A DNA stretch of 64,000 nt, taken from the NCBI RefSeq assembly GCF_002272895.1, contig NZ_MLAQ01000002.1, positions 186,001 to 250,000 of the forward strand, read 5' to 3'. The notes beneath the pieces are model-generated. The model was not told where the DNA came from and searched no databases. It saw only the letters and a list, made by a program, of their open reading frames with translations. A program made the translations under genes and the position numbers. Source of the stretch: Helicobacter sp. 12S02232-10. Its GTDB lineage: Bacteria; Campylobacterota; Campylobacteria; Campylobacterales; Helicobacteraceae. Positions 41,510 through 50,548 of the stretch are shown here, piece by piece; within the stretch, counting starts at the first letter, position 1, and each line of letters starts with the position of its first letter.

Positions 41510-43189
41510 TTAAGACCCTTTCAGATTTTTTATTTTATTTTCAATCATTTCGAGTTCTTTGCCCAATTTTTCGAGGGTGGTGAATATTTTTTTGGAGTCC
41601 TTGCTGTAATCTTTAGGAATATTGAGGCGGTAAAGGTTTTCAATATTAACCGTGTTTTCCCCGCTTTGTTCATAGATTTTTTTCAAAGCAGTTTCCCCAG
41701 CAGAGCGGAAAAAATAGCAATAAAGGGCGATGGCTGTTTGTTTATTTTTAGCTCTTAGGGTAATGATACCTGCATTAGCAACGCAACGGCTTTTGACTTC
41801 TCCTAACAAGGCAATTTTTGGTGAGATTCCTCTAAGAGAAAGCAAAATATCATAAGACTGCAAGGCGTATTTTTTAATTTTTACCTTGTCGCCGCGATTT
41901 TTTTTATTTTCAAAAATTTGGGTTATTCCATAGGGTTTAAAGTCTGCAATGCCCACGTCATAATATTCTATCGACTCATCTTTGGGACTGCCATAGACTC
42001 TTTGTCCTCTAAAAATTTCAACCCCTAAAGATTGAAGCGTATCGCTATGGGTTAAGGGAGAGTTTCTATTTACATAGCTTTGGGCTCTGAGGTCGTGAAT
42101 TTGGATCTGCTCTAAAGGAGTAAGGGTAGAATAAGGGGTTTTAAGTTTTTTCTTGAAAATATTTGCAAGTTCTTCAATATGGATAAGTCGATTGTATTTC
42201 CCATCTTTTTGATAGAAATGTTCATTATTGGCATTGATATGTAAAATATCTTCGTTTTGCGGTGAAATCACAAGAATGGAAAATTCGTGATTTTGATGGG
42301 GAAAGATATTTTTTGGCAATTCAATGATGGCTTCAATCATTTTTTCTTTGCAAAGTCTTTCGCGCAGTTTTTCTTCCAAAGAAGATTTTTGAAGCGTTTG
42401 ATTGCGGATGATAAAAACTCCTCTTTTTTTCAAGTGAGCTAGAGCGTGGGTTAAAAACACAAGTTCGGGATAGTTTTTTACCAAGATTCCCATCTTGCCA
42501 AAACGTTCATCTTCTTTCAGGTATTCGATTCCCATATGTGCATATAAAGGCGGATTACACAATACTTTGTCAAATTTTTCAAAGCCATTTTTTGATTTAA
42601 AAATAGGTTGTTTTAAAATATCATTCACGCAAAGCTTGGTATCTTTTATTTGAGCAACTTGAGCAATGAGATGAGCAATGTTTGAGAGTTTTTCATCTAG
42701 CTCTTCGCCATAAAGCTTGATGTCTTTTGTTGCATTCCCTATGCTTAAAAATACGCTTCCAATGCCATAGCACGGGTTGTAAATTTCATCTCCAGGCACT
42801 ATTTCTAAAAGTGAGATTAAAAGCTGGTTGATTTCTGAAGGAGTGGAATAATAATAGAGCTTATTGGAGGTCTTTTTTTGGGTAATGGTGTGAAGAAATT
42901 GTTCAATGATTTGATTGCCCAAGGGGGTTTGATCAATGATTTTTAGGACTTTTAAAATATTGACATTGGGATTTATTTTCACATAAAAAGAGGGTTTGAT
43001 GAGACTTTGGATAAGAGTTTCGAGTTCTTGATAAATTAAATTTTTTTTCATTTCGTTTTGAATCAGAGATCGAAGAGCTTTTAGCTTTTGGCTTTTGAGA
43101 ATAAAAAATTCTAGCATAATGCTGATTGTGTCAAGTACATCAATATGATAGCGTTTTAAGTATTCAAAACAATCTAGTAATTTTTTCAT
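41510..43189 (-). CDS. N6-adenine DNA methylase, HsdM-like with fused target-recognition part
   Basis: 559 residues. The SAM-binding motif I is IYNPCYGIGSVFLSIG, and motif IV is CNPPLYAHMG, where type I enzymes normally have NPPF/NPPY. An N-terminal helical part resembles HsdM. After residue 350 there is one HsdS-like half (RGQRVYGSPKDESIEYYDVG, then LYRLNIPKDYSKD and a closing coiled coil). No hsdR or separate hsdS is adjacent. It may be a solitary regulatory methylase or an incomplete restriction system. The 3' end meets the acetyltransferase gene. Activity with an NPPL motif is uncertain. Confidence 0.7.
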   Translation of the reverse strand: MKKLLDCFEYLKRYHIDVLDTISIMLEFFILKSQKLKALRSLIQNEMKKNLIYQELETLIQSLIKPSFYVKINPNVNILKVLKIIDQTPLGNQIIEQFLHTITQKKTSNKLYYYSTPSEINQLLISLLEIVPGDEIYNPCYGIGSVFLSIGNATKDIKLYGEELDEKLSNIAHLIAQVAQIKDTKLCVNDILKQPIFKSKNGFEKFDKVLCNPPLYAHMGIEYLKEDERFGKMGILVKNYPELVFLTHALAHLKKRGVFIIRNQTLQKSSLEEKLRERLCKEKMIEAIIELPKNIFPHQNHEFSILVISPQNEDILHINANNEHFYQKDGKYNRLIHIEELANIFKKKLKTPYSTLTPLEQIQIHDLRAQSYVNRNSPLTHSDTLQSLGVEIFRGQRVYGSPKDESIEYYDVGIADFKPYGITQIFENKKNRGDKVKIKKYALQSYDILLSLRGISPKIALLGEVKSRCVANAGIITLRAKNKQTAIALYCYFFRSAGETALKKIYEQSGENTVNIENLYRLNIPKDYSKDSKKIFTTLEKLGKELEMIENKIKNLKGS

Positions 43190-43306
43190 TTAGAATCCTA
43201 ATTTCCAATTCTAAGGAGGTTTATGACCATATGTCAAAATTTTATCATAATCTCTTTGAAAAATGCTTTTTGAAATTATGCTGGGCTTTCTAAATATGTT
43301 ATGTGG

Positions 43307-43312
43307 TAGAAT
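43307..43312 (+). promoter_or_regulatory. possible -10 element for hisA
   Basis: TAGAAT 45 bases before the hisA ATG, one mismatch from TATAAT, with GTTATGTGG upstream. The only promoter-like sequence in the gap after the methylase gene. Confidence 0.3.
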
Positions 43313-43357
43313 TTTGGACAGACTAAAGGGTAAAAATAAAATAGGGTTGGATTTGAA

Positions 43358-44080
43358 ATGTTAGAGATATTCCCTGCAATTGATTTGAAAGAAGGTAAGG
43401 CTGTCAGGCTTTATAAAGGAGAGATGGCAAGTGCGAAAATTTATGGAAGTGCTAGAGATTTTGCTAAAAAGTTTGAAGATTTAGGAGCTAGGTGGATTCA
43501 TATCGTAGATCTTGATGGGGCGTTTTGTGGTGAGCCTAAGAATCTGAATGAAATAGAAAATATCCGCAAATCCTGTAATCTTAAAATCCAACTCGGGGGC
43601 GGAATACGCAATGAGGAAATAATAAAAACCTATAGCCAAATCGGAATAGATCGTTTGATATTAGGTTCAGTAGCGATGAAAAATCCTGTTTTTGTCAAAG
43701 AGATGGCAAAAAAATATAAAATCGCAGTCGGCATTGATTCTAAAAATGGAAAAATCGCTGTTGATGGGTGGTCAAAGACAGGAGAAATAGAAGATGTCGA
43801 TTTGGCAGCAGAGTTTAAAAACAGCTCTATTGATGCAATTATTTGTACTGATATCAGCAGAGATGGCGCTTTGAGTGGGGTTAATGTTGAATTTACCTTG
43901 AAAATTGCGCAAAAAAGCGGGTGTTTTTGCATTGCTAGCGGTGGGGTTAAAGATGAAAACGATTTGCATATCTTAGCGCAGGAGTTCCAAGAAAAACATA
44001 TCAGTGGAGGTGTTATTGTCGGAAAGGCATATTATGAAGGACACATTGACTTGGGATTAGTTTTAAAAAGATTTGCATAA
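43358..44080 (+). CDS. hisA: ProFAR isomerase (HisA)
   Basis: 240-residue TIM-barrel enzyme of histidine biosynthesis that isomerises ProFAR to [25 protein letters not shown] starts the barrel with the catalytic Asp; the second Asp is in [16 protein letters not shown]. Phosphate loops LQLGGGIRN-like ([11 protein letters not shown]) and [12 protein letters not shown] are in place. It stands alone; the other his genes are not in the window. H. pylori lacks this pathway, so this species is likely to be a histidine prototroph. Confidence 0.93.
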   Translation: MLEIFPAIDLKEGKAVRLYKGEMASAKIYGSARDFAKKFEDLGARWIHIVDLDGAFCGEPKNLNEIENIRKSCNLKIQLGGGIRNEEIIKTYSQIGIDRLILGSVAMKNPVFVKEMAKKYKIAVGIDSKNGKIAVDGWSKTGEIEDVDLAAEFKNSSIDAIICTDISRDGALSGVNVEFTLKIAQKSGCFCIASGGVKDENDLHILAQEFQEKHISGGVIVGKAYYEGHIDLGLVLKRFA

Positions 44081-44210
44081 GAATGATTGGAATTTTTTCT
44101 TAGTGATTTATAATCGAAATGTGTTATCATTCTAAAAGCATCTTTTCTAAAGAAAGTCTTATGTTGAAGTATTATTATAAATTATGTATTTATTTTTCGA
44201 GGAGTAAAAA

Positions 44211-44585
44211 TTGAAACTGCTAGTAGTAGATGATAGTTCCACGATGAGAAGGATTATAAAAAATACACTTCAACGATTAGGTTATGAAGATATTTTGGAA
44301 GCTGAGCACGGCGTAGAGGCGTGGGGACTTTTAGATTCGACTGAAGATATCAAAGTCTTGATAACTGATTGGAATATGCCTGAAATGAATGGTCTTGAGC
44401 TTGTTAAAAAAGTCCGTGCAGATCAAAGATATACCGATATACCGATTATAATGGTTACGACTGAGGGAGGAAAGGCCGAAGTCATCACAGCCTTAAAAGC
44501 GGGAGTGAATAATTATATCGTTAAGCCTTTCACGCCTCAGGTTTTGAAAGAAAAGCTTGAAGTTGTTTTAGGTATGAATGATTAA
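44211..44585 (+). CDS. cheY: chemotaxis response regulator CheY
   Basis: 124-residue single receiver domain almost identical in pattern to H. pylori CheY1: MKLLVVDDSSTMRRIIKNTL, phosphorylated Asp in LITDWNMPEMNGLELV, Thr switch in MVTTEGGKAEV and Lys in NNYIVKPFTPQVL. It binds the flagellar switch after phosphorylation by CheA. The start is TTG at 44211, supported by GAGGAG upstream. It heads the cheY-prmA-ftsH-PSD-like-pssA run, the same as HP1067-HP1071. Confidence 0.97.
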   Translation: MKLLVVDDSSTMRRIIKNTLQRLGYEDILEAEHGVEAWGLLDSTEDIKVLITDWNMPEMNGLELVKKVRADQRYTDIPIIMVTTEGGKAEVITALKAGVNNYIVKPFTPQVLKEKLEVVLGMND

Positions 44586-44593
44586 AGGTTTTT

Positions 44594-45505
44594 ATGCAGG
44601 AGCATTATTTTGAAACAATCATAATTCCGAGTGATTGCGAGGAAGTTTTTGCTGATTTTTTGCTTGAAACTACTCAGAATGCGATTGAAGAGAGAAATAT
44701 TGATCTAGATATTTCAAAGATTATTAACAACCCGTTGTATTTAAACGCTGGCGGGACTTTTTCCTCTGCAAAAGCATTTGTAGTTTATTCTTCCAATGAC
44801 ACTCAAGACACTTTAATACCTTTTTTGAAAGATTTTTGTACTGAGCTTTCAGATCGGTTGGAACAAACTATAAGCGTTGCTTATCAAATAAAGCGCTATA
44901 AAAATCAAGATTGGATACAAAATTATAAAGACAGTGTTACTCCTGTAAAATGTGGAAAATTTTATATTCGACCCAGTTGGTATGAAAGTGTAGAAGGATC
45001 AATTGATATTTTGATCAATCCTGCTTTAGCTTTTGGTTCAGGACATCACGCCAGCACGGCGATGTGCTTGCAAATGCTTTCAGATATGTCTTTAGAGGGC
45101 AAAGATGTGCTTGATGTAGGTTGTGGCAGTGGGATTTTATCAATTGCAGCTAAAAAATCAGGTGGAAATGTCCATTTATGCGATACAGATCCTTTAGCAG
45201 TCAATGAAAGTCGAAAAAATTTTGCTTTAAATGCTTTGAAAGTCGATAAAATTTGGGAGGGTTCCATTGATAAAGCCCCTCAAAAATACGATGTCATTAT
45301 TGCTAATATCCTTGCTGAGGTGATAAAAATGCTTTATCAGGATTTTATCAAGGCTCTCAAACCCCATTCAGTACTGATTTTATCAGGAATTTTGGAAGAT
45401 TATTACCAATCAGTTTTAGAGACCTTTAAGGGTTTTCAAATTCTTGAGATTTTACACAAAGACGAGTGGGTAGGAATAAAACTTACTCAAAAAGAATATA
45501 ATTGA
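44594..45505 (+). CDS. prmA: ribosomal protein L11 methyltransferase
   Basis: 303 residues; trimethylates ribosomal protein L11. The C-terminal class I methyltransferase domain has PALAFGSGHHASTAMCLQML and DVLDVGCGSGILSIAAKKSG, with DVIIANILAEV as motif IV. The N-terminal substrate-recognition domain is the expected size. It lies eight bases after cheY and 27 before ftsH. Confidence 0.93.
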   Translation: MQEHYFETIIIPSDCEEVFADFLLETTQNAIEERNIDLDISKIINNPLYLNAGGTFSSAKAFVVYSSNDTQDTLIPFLKDFCTELSDRLEQTISVAYQIKRYKNQDWIQNYKDSVTPVKCGKFYIRPSWYESVEGSIDILINPALAFGSGHHASTAMCLQMLSDMSLEGKDVLDVGCGSGILSIAAKKSGGNVHLCDTDPLAVNESRKNFALNALKVDKIWEGSIDKAPQKYDVIIANILAEVIKMLYQDFIKALKPHSVLILSGILEDYYQSVLETFKGFQILEILHKDEWVGIKLTQKEYN

Positions 45506-45532
45506 TTCAAAAATTCAAAAAACGAGGAAAAA

Positions 45533-47452
45533 ATGGCACAAAATAACAACCAGAATCCAAATAATCCAAATAATAAAAAACCATTCACTCAAAATCCGGT
45601 GATATTGTTTATTATCTTTATCGTGGTTGCTTTGGTTGCCTTTCGTATTATGAGTTCTGAAGAAGGTGGAATTGCCGATCGTTTTGGAACAAGTAGTACG
45701 AAAAATATTAATTATTATGAATTCAAAGAACTCATTAAAAATAAAGAAGTCAGTTCTGTCAGTATCGGTCAGACCATTGTTAAGGCTGTGGGCAAAGGAG
45801 AAAACGGGCAAAAGATAATTTATGTTGCCAAAAAAGTTCAAGATCCCTCTTTGGTCCCTTTATTGGATGAGGAGAAAATTGATTATAGCGGCTTCAGTGA
45901 ATCTAATTTTTTTACTGAGATTTTGAGTTGGTTGCTTCCTGTGTTTATCATTTTGGGATTATGGATGTTTATGGCCAATCGAATGCAAAAAAATATGGGT
46001 GGGGGCATTTTTGGAATGGGAAGTTCTAAAAAACTTGTCAATGCCGAGAAGCCCAAAGTTAAATTTGATGATATGGCAGGAAATGAAGAGGCTAAAGAAG
46101 AGGTTGTTGAGATTGTAGATTTTCTGAAATATCCTGACAGATATGCTTCTTTGGGGGCTAAGATTCCTAAAGGTGTTTTGCTTGTAGGTCCTCCAGGAAC
46201 AGGTAAAACTCTTTTGGCAAAGGCAGTGGCAGGAGAGGCAAATGTCCCATTCTTTTCAATGAGTGGGAGTAGTTTTATTGAAATGTTTGTAGGTCTTGGA
46301 GCTAGTAGAGTCAGGGATTTATTTGAAATGGCCAAAAAAGAAGCACCTAGCATCATATTTATTGATGAAATTGATGCTATCGGAAAGTCACGGGCGGCAG
46401 GGGGTATGATCAGTGGGAATGATGAACGTGAGCAGACGCTCAATCAGCTTTTGGCTGAAATGGATGGATTTGGTTCAGAAAATGCCCCTGTAATTGTTTT
46501 GGCTGCTACAAATAGACCCGAAGTTTTAGATCCTGCACTCCTTAGACCAGGTAGATTTGATAGACAAGTGCTTGTAGATAAGCCTGATTTCAACGGGAGA
46601 GTGGAAATTTTAAAAGTCCATATCAAATCAGTAAAATTAGCTAGAGATGTTGATTTGCAAGAAATTGCCAAACTCACTGCAGGGCTTGCGGGTGCTGACT
46701 TGGCAAACATCATCAATGAGGCGGCTTTGCTTGCAGGGAGAGCCAATCAAAAAGAGGTCAGTCAAAAACATCTTAAAGAAGCTGTAGAGCGTGGAATTGC
46801 AGGATTAGAGAAAAAATCTCGTAGAATTTCCCCCAAAGAAAAGAAGATTGTTGCTTATCACGAAAGTGGGCACGCCGTTATTTCTGAAATGACTGAGGGT
46901 TCAGCAAGGGTTAATAAAGTATCCATTATTCCAAGAGGGATGGCAGCTTTGGGCTATACTCTCAATACTCCTGAAGAGAACAAATATTTAATGCAAAAAC
47001 ACGAATTGATTGCTGAAGTCGATGTTTTACTCGGGGGACGTGCGGCGGAGGAAGTTTTCTTAGGAGAAATTTCTACAGGCGCAAGCAATGATTTGGAGAG
47101 AGCTACTGATATCATCAAGTCGATGGTCAGTTATTATGGAATGACTGATGTAAGTGGTTTAATGGTGTTGGAGAAACCTAGAAATGCATTTTTAGGTGGA
47201 GGCTTAGGCAGTGCGCGTGAATTTAGTGAAAAGACAGCAGAAAATATGGATAATTTCATTAAAAATATGCTCAATGAGCGCTATATTCACGTAAAACAAA
47301 CATTGAGCGACTATAAAGAAGCAATCGAAAAAATGGTTCAAGAGTTGTTTGAAAAAGAAGTGATTGATGGGGCAAGGGTTAGGAAGATCATAGAAGATTA
47401 TGAGATTGAAAATAATCTTCCTACGAGATTGGTAAGTACTGAAGAGAGCTAA
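45533..47452 (+). CDS. ftsH: ATP-dependent zinc metalloprotease FtsH
   Basis: 639-residue inner-membrane AAA+ protease for quality control; usually essential. Two helices ([19 protein letters not shown] and [19 protein letters not shown]) flank a periplasmic domain. Walker A is [13 protein letters not shown], Walker [16 protein letters not shown] region [20 protein letters not shown], and the zinc site HESGH in [14 protein letters not shown]. The N-terminus is Asn-rich ([14 protein letters not shown]). Confidence 0.97.
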   Translation: MAQNNNQNPNNPNNKKPFTQNPVILFIIFIVVALVAFRIMSSEEGGIADRFGTSSTKNINYYEFKELIKNKEVSSVSIGQTIVKAVGKGENGQKIIYVAKKVQDPSLVPLLDEEKIDYSGFSESNFFTEILSWLLPVFIILGLWMFMANRMQKNMGGGIFGMGSSKKLVNAEKPKVKFDDMAGNEEAKEEVVEIVDFLKYPDRYASLGAKIPKGVLLVGPPGTGKTLLAKAVAGEANVPFFSMSGSSFIEMFVGLGASRVRDLFEMAKKEAPSIIFIDEIDAIGKSRAAGGMISGNDEREQTLNQLLAEMDGFGSENAPVIVLAATNRPEVLDPALLRPGRFDRQVLVDKPDFNGRVEILKVHIKSVKLARDVDLQEIAKLTAGLAGADLANIINEAALLAGRANQKEVSQKHLKEAVERGIAGLEKKSRRISPKEKKIVAYHESGHAVISEMTEGSARVNKVSIIPRGMAALGYTLNTPEENKYLMQKHELIAEVDVLLGGRAAEEVFLGEISTGASNDLERATDIIKSMVSYYGMTDVSGLMVLEKPRNAFLGGGLGSAREFSEKTAENMDNFIKNMLNERYIHVKQTLSDYKEAIEKMVQELFEKEVIDGARVRKIIEDYEIENNLPTRLVSTEES

Positions 47453-47454
47453 GA

Positions 47455-48066
47455 ATGACAAGCACGCAATTTATCGCAAAAGAGGGTTATAAAGGCCTCA
47501 TTGTTATCATCATTTGCGTTTTGTTTTTTTTATGGCTTGGTTGGGGATTTCTGATTTTTTTGTCTTTTCTATCTGCAGCTTTATGGCTTTTTGCATTTAG
47601 AAATCCCGAAAGACTTCCTGAGGATCGTTTGAATTCGATTGTTCTTGCCCCCATTGATGGAAGGATTATAGGGATTGATGCACAAGGGGATTTTATCTGT
47701 ATTATGATTGAAGTTGATTGGCTTGATGTAGGAATTTTAAGGGCTCCTGTGGATGTTTTGAGTTCTGAAACTTCAAAAAAGAACGGACTTTTTCTAAAAT
47801 TTTCTAAAGAAAGCATTAAAAATATTTTAAATACAAAGATAACATTTTCTTCCAAGTCGAATTATTCTTTTAATATAGAACTTTTTCCAGAGATTTTTTC
47901 TTCAGCAAGTATCTATGAAAAAACTGATTTTTGCGCCAATGACAGGATGGGATTTATGAAACTTGGACGTCTTGATTTTAAATTCCCATCTAAATTTTTA
48001 GATCTAAAAATCGACGTCGGTGATAAAATCAAAGGCGGACAAACTTTAATAGGATATATCAAATGA
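47455..48066 (+). CDS. phosphatidylserine-decarboxylase-related protein, cleavage Ser absent
   Basis: 203 residues, the HP1070 position. Two N-terminal helices, then FAFRNPERLPEDRLNSIVLA and PIDGRIIGID, the 'fFRdP.R..P....vvsPaDG.v' pattern of the short, archaeal-type PSD family. At the site where active enzymes self-cleave between Gly and Ser (RFGSR-VD) this protein reads MGFMKLGRLDFKFP, with no serine, so a pyruvoyl cofactor cannot form at that position. It may be a non-catalytic relative that helps PssA. Overlaps pssA by four bases. Confidence 0.7.
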   Translation: MTSTQFIAKEGYKGLIVIIICVLFFLWLGWGFLIFLSFLSAALWLFAFRNPERLPEDRLNSIVLAPIDGRIIGIDAQGDFICIMIEVDWLDVGILRAPVDVLSSETSKKNGLFLKFSKESIKNILNTKITFSSKSNYSFNIELFPEIFSSASIYEKTDFCANDRMGFMKLGRLDFKFPSKFLDLKIDVGDKIKGGQTLIGYIK

Positions 48067-48767
48067 ATATCAATCCCTTATATGCACTTCCAAATCTTTT
48101 TACGGCAGGAAGTATTTTTTTAGGCGTTGTGAGCATAATGTTTTCTTCCAATGCAATGTTTGAGTGGTCTTGTTGGTTGATTGTAGCTTCAATGGTCTTG
48201 GACGGATTAGATGGGCGTGTTGCTAGGATCACGCATACTTCTAGCAAGTTTGGCGTGGAGTTCGATTCGCTTGCTGATGTAGTCTCCTTTGGAGTTGCCC
48301 CCGCAATGCTTTTATATTTTTACATAGGTGGGGAGTACGGCAGGTATGGAATTGTTGTATCAGCTATATTTGTTATTTTTGGAGCCATTAGGTTAGCACG
48401 ATTTAATGTTGCTACAGCCGACACTGAGCCTAATTCTTTCATCGGTCTGCCTATACCCTCAGCTGCCGTTTTGGTAGTGCTTTGGATACTTGTGGATATT
48501 AAATATGGCATTTTTGGAATTGAATACGGCTATATGATACTCATAGCTACTTTTGTTTTAAGCGTTTTGATGGTTAGTAATATCCGCTATCCAAGTTTTA
48601 AGAAAATCAAGTGGAATCTTAAATCGTTTGTTGTACTTTTGATATTTTTGGCTGTTGCATTTCTCAGGCCTAGAGAAGTTTTGAGTATTTGTATGACATT
48701 TTATGCGCTTTATGGCATTTTGCGGTGGGTATTTTTAGTTGGCAGAATGTTTATTAAAAAAATTTGA
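48063..48767 (+). CDS. pssA: CDP-diacylglycerol-serine O-phosphatidyltransferase
   Basis: 234-residue integral membrane enzyme that makes phosphatidylserine, precursor of phosphatidylethanolamine. The CDP-alcohol motif DGx2ARx8Gx3Dx3D is visible as DGLDGRVARITHTSSKFGVE followed by FDSLADVVSFG. About six helices. Start overlaps the PSD-like gene (ATGA). Confidence 0.95.
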   Translation: MNINPLYALPNLFTAGSIFLGVVSIMFSSNAMFEWSCWLIVASMVLDGLDGRVARITHTSSKFGVEFDSLADVVSFGVAPAMLLYFYIGGEYGRYGIVVSAIFVIFGAIRLARFNVATADTEPNSFIGLPIPSAAVLVVLWILVDIKYGIFGIEYGYMILIATFVLSVLMVSNIRYPSFKKIKWNLKSFVVLLIFLAVAFLRPREVLSICMTFYALYGILRWVFLVGRMFIKKI

Positions 48768-48838
48768 ATTTTTGTTTTAAACTTTAAAGCCATTTTTAAG
48801 AAAATAAAAGATAGACTTAAAAAATACAGGAGTGTTGA

Positions 48839-48910
48839 ATGAGGATATTTATACAGATCACCTATCATTGCAGCAAAAAAATTCACTCCAATCTTCTTCT
48901 GAGTTTTTAA
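48839..48910 (+). CDS. candidate leuA leader peptide (23 aa, Leu-Leu-Leu)
   Basis: ATG at 48839 with AGGAG at 48828-48832, six bases upstream, and TAA at 48908-48910. The 23-residue peptide starts MRIFIQITYH and ends SNLLLSF, so three Leu codons (CTT CTT CTG) come just before the stop. It lies 68 bases before the leuA start. Three adjacent codons for the pathway product near the end of a short upstream ORF is the hallmark of amino-acid attenuation. No clear terminator hairpin follows. CATTGCA at 48866-48872 could pair with TGCAATG over the leuA start, so a translational mechanism is possible. Confidence 0.65.
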   Translation: MRIFIQITYHCSKKIHSNLLLSF

Positions 48911-48978
48911 CAGCTTTACACAATCAATACACATCGAGTTAATTTATCGGTAATAAAATGCAAACTAAAGGATATGCA

Positions 48979-50529
48979 ATGTCTGAAATGATTAAAATTT
49001 TTGATACAACTTTAAGAGATGGAGAACAAAGTCCGGGCGCCTCAATGAATATTGAGGAAAAAATAAAAATAGCAAAGCAACTTGAAAAATTGGGCGTAGA
49101 TATCATTGAAGCAGGTTTTGCCGCTTCAAGTCCGGGAGATTTTGAAGCTATTGAGCGGATTTCTCAAGTTGTGCGAAAAAGCACGATTTGTTCTTTGTGT
49201 CGTGCGGTTGAAAAGGATATTTTGAGTGCCAGCGAGGCTTTAAAATCTGCTGATTCTAAGCGAATCCATACATTTATAGCCACTTCAGCAATTCATATGG
49301 AATATAAATTGAAAATGAAGCCTGATGAGGTAATCAAAAGAGCAGTGAATGCAGTGGCTTATGCTAAAAGCTTGGTTGGTGATGTGCAATTTAGTTGCGA
49401 AGATGCCTCTAGGAGCGACATAGGATTTTTGAAAGAAATCCTAGCAGCTGTGATTGAAGCAGGTGCTACAACACTAAATCTTCCTGATACGGTTGGCTAT
49501 GCGTTGCCTGAAGAAATGGGAAAAATAATCGCCGAACTTTCTTATTTTGCTAAAAATGGGATTGTTTTATCGGTGCATTGCCATAATGATTTAGGTTTGG
49601 CGGTTGCAAATTCAATATATGGAGTTCAAAATGGCGCCAGACAAGTTGAATGCACGATCAACGGACTTGGAGAGAGGGCGGGGAATACAGCACTTGAAGA
49701 AATTGTTATGGTTTTAAAAACCAGAAAAGAGCTTTTTAAGGGATTAGATACTCAAATCAAAACTCAAGAAATTTATTCTTCATCTAAATTGGTAGCTGAT
49801 ATTACAGGTATTAGACCCCAGCCCAATAAGGCCATTGTGGGGCAAAATGCCTTTGCCCACGAAAGCGGTATCCATCAAGATGGAATGCTTAAAAATCCTG
49901 AAACTTATGAAATCATCAAACCCGCAGACGTAGGAATTTTCGAAAACAATGCGTTAGTTCTTGGAAAGCATTCTGGAAGAGCGGCTTTTAGGGATAAAAT
50001 CAAATCATTAGGGTTTAGTGTAAGTGAAGAGGAGCTAAATAAAGCATTTGAAAGCTTTAAAGTTCTTTGTGATAGTAAAAAACAAGTTTTTGATGAGGAT
50101 ATTCGAGCGATTTTGAATGAAGAGACCACGCATATCCCGCAAGTCTTTACTCTTGAGCTTACCCAAATTAGTGCCAGCTCTTCAGGAAAGTATTGTGCGG
50201 CTTTGAGTATTATGCGTGATGGTATTGAATATAGCGATTGTGCTTTAGGTAATGGAAGCGTGGATAGTATTCTTAAGAGCATTGATCGTATCAGTGGTAT
50301 CAAGGGGAACTTGAAAGATTATCGGGTTGAGGCTATCAGTAGCGGAAAAGACGCTTTGGCAAAAGTAGTCGTAAAAGTCGAATTTGAAGCAGGAAAACCC
50401 GCCATTATTGGTCACGGAATCCATCTTGATACAATGAGTGCGACTGCTAAGGCCTATGTTTCTGCTTTAAATAGCTATTTGAGTATGAAAGATTTAATGA
50501 CAAACAAAATGGGCGCAATGTGTTTGTAA
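48979..50529 (+). CDS. leuA: 2-isopropylmalate synthase
   Basis: About 516 residues. First committed step of leucine synthesis: condenses acetyl-CoA with 2-oxoisovalerate. Catalytic TIM barrel with [17 protein letters not shown] and the metal-binding [13 protein letters not shown], then [20 protein letters not shown], and a C-terminal regulatory domain (residues about 385-516) for leucine feedback. The ATG at 48979 is preferred to 48958: AAAGGA at 48967-48972 sits six bases upstream. It is inserted between pssA and copA, genes that are adjacent in H. pylori, which lacks leuA. Confidence 0.94.
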   Translation: MSEMIKIFDTTLRDGEQSPGASMNIEEKIKIAKQLEKLGVDIIEAGFAASSPGDFEAIERISQVVRKSTICSLCRAVEKDILSASEALKSADSKRIHTFIATSAIHMEYKLKMKPDEVIKRAVNAVAYAKSLVGDVQFSCEDASRSDIGFLKEILAAVIEAGATTLNLPDTVGYALPEEMGKIIAELSYFAKNGIVLSVHCHNDLGLAVANSIYGVQNGARQVECTINGLGERAGNTALEEIVMVLKTRKELFKGLDTQIKTQEIYSSSKLVADITGIRPQPNKAIVGQNAFAHESGIHQDGMLKNPETYEIIKPADVGIFENNALVLGKHSGRAAFRDKIKSLGFSVSEEELNKAFESFKVLCDSKKQVFDEDIRAILNEETTHIPQVFTLELTQISASSSGKYCAALSIMRDGIEYSDCALGNGSVDSILKSIDRISGIKGNLKDYRVEAISSGKDALAKVVVKVEFEAGKPAIIGHGIHLDTMSATAKAYVSALNSYLSMKDLMTNKMGAMCL

Positions 50530-50548
50530 AAATTTATTGAGAGTTATA

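Noticed and set aside
45883-46443. 186-codon minus-strand ORF
   Set aside because: Lies fully inside ftsH on the opposite strand; no ribosome site or motif; an antisense shadow.
48911-48978. Terminator hairpin of a classical leu attenuator
   Set aside because: Only three-base stems such as CGA...TCG were found and no T-run, so a transcription attenuator is not supported.
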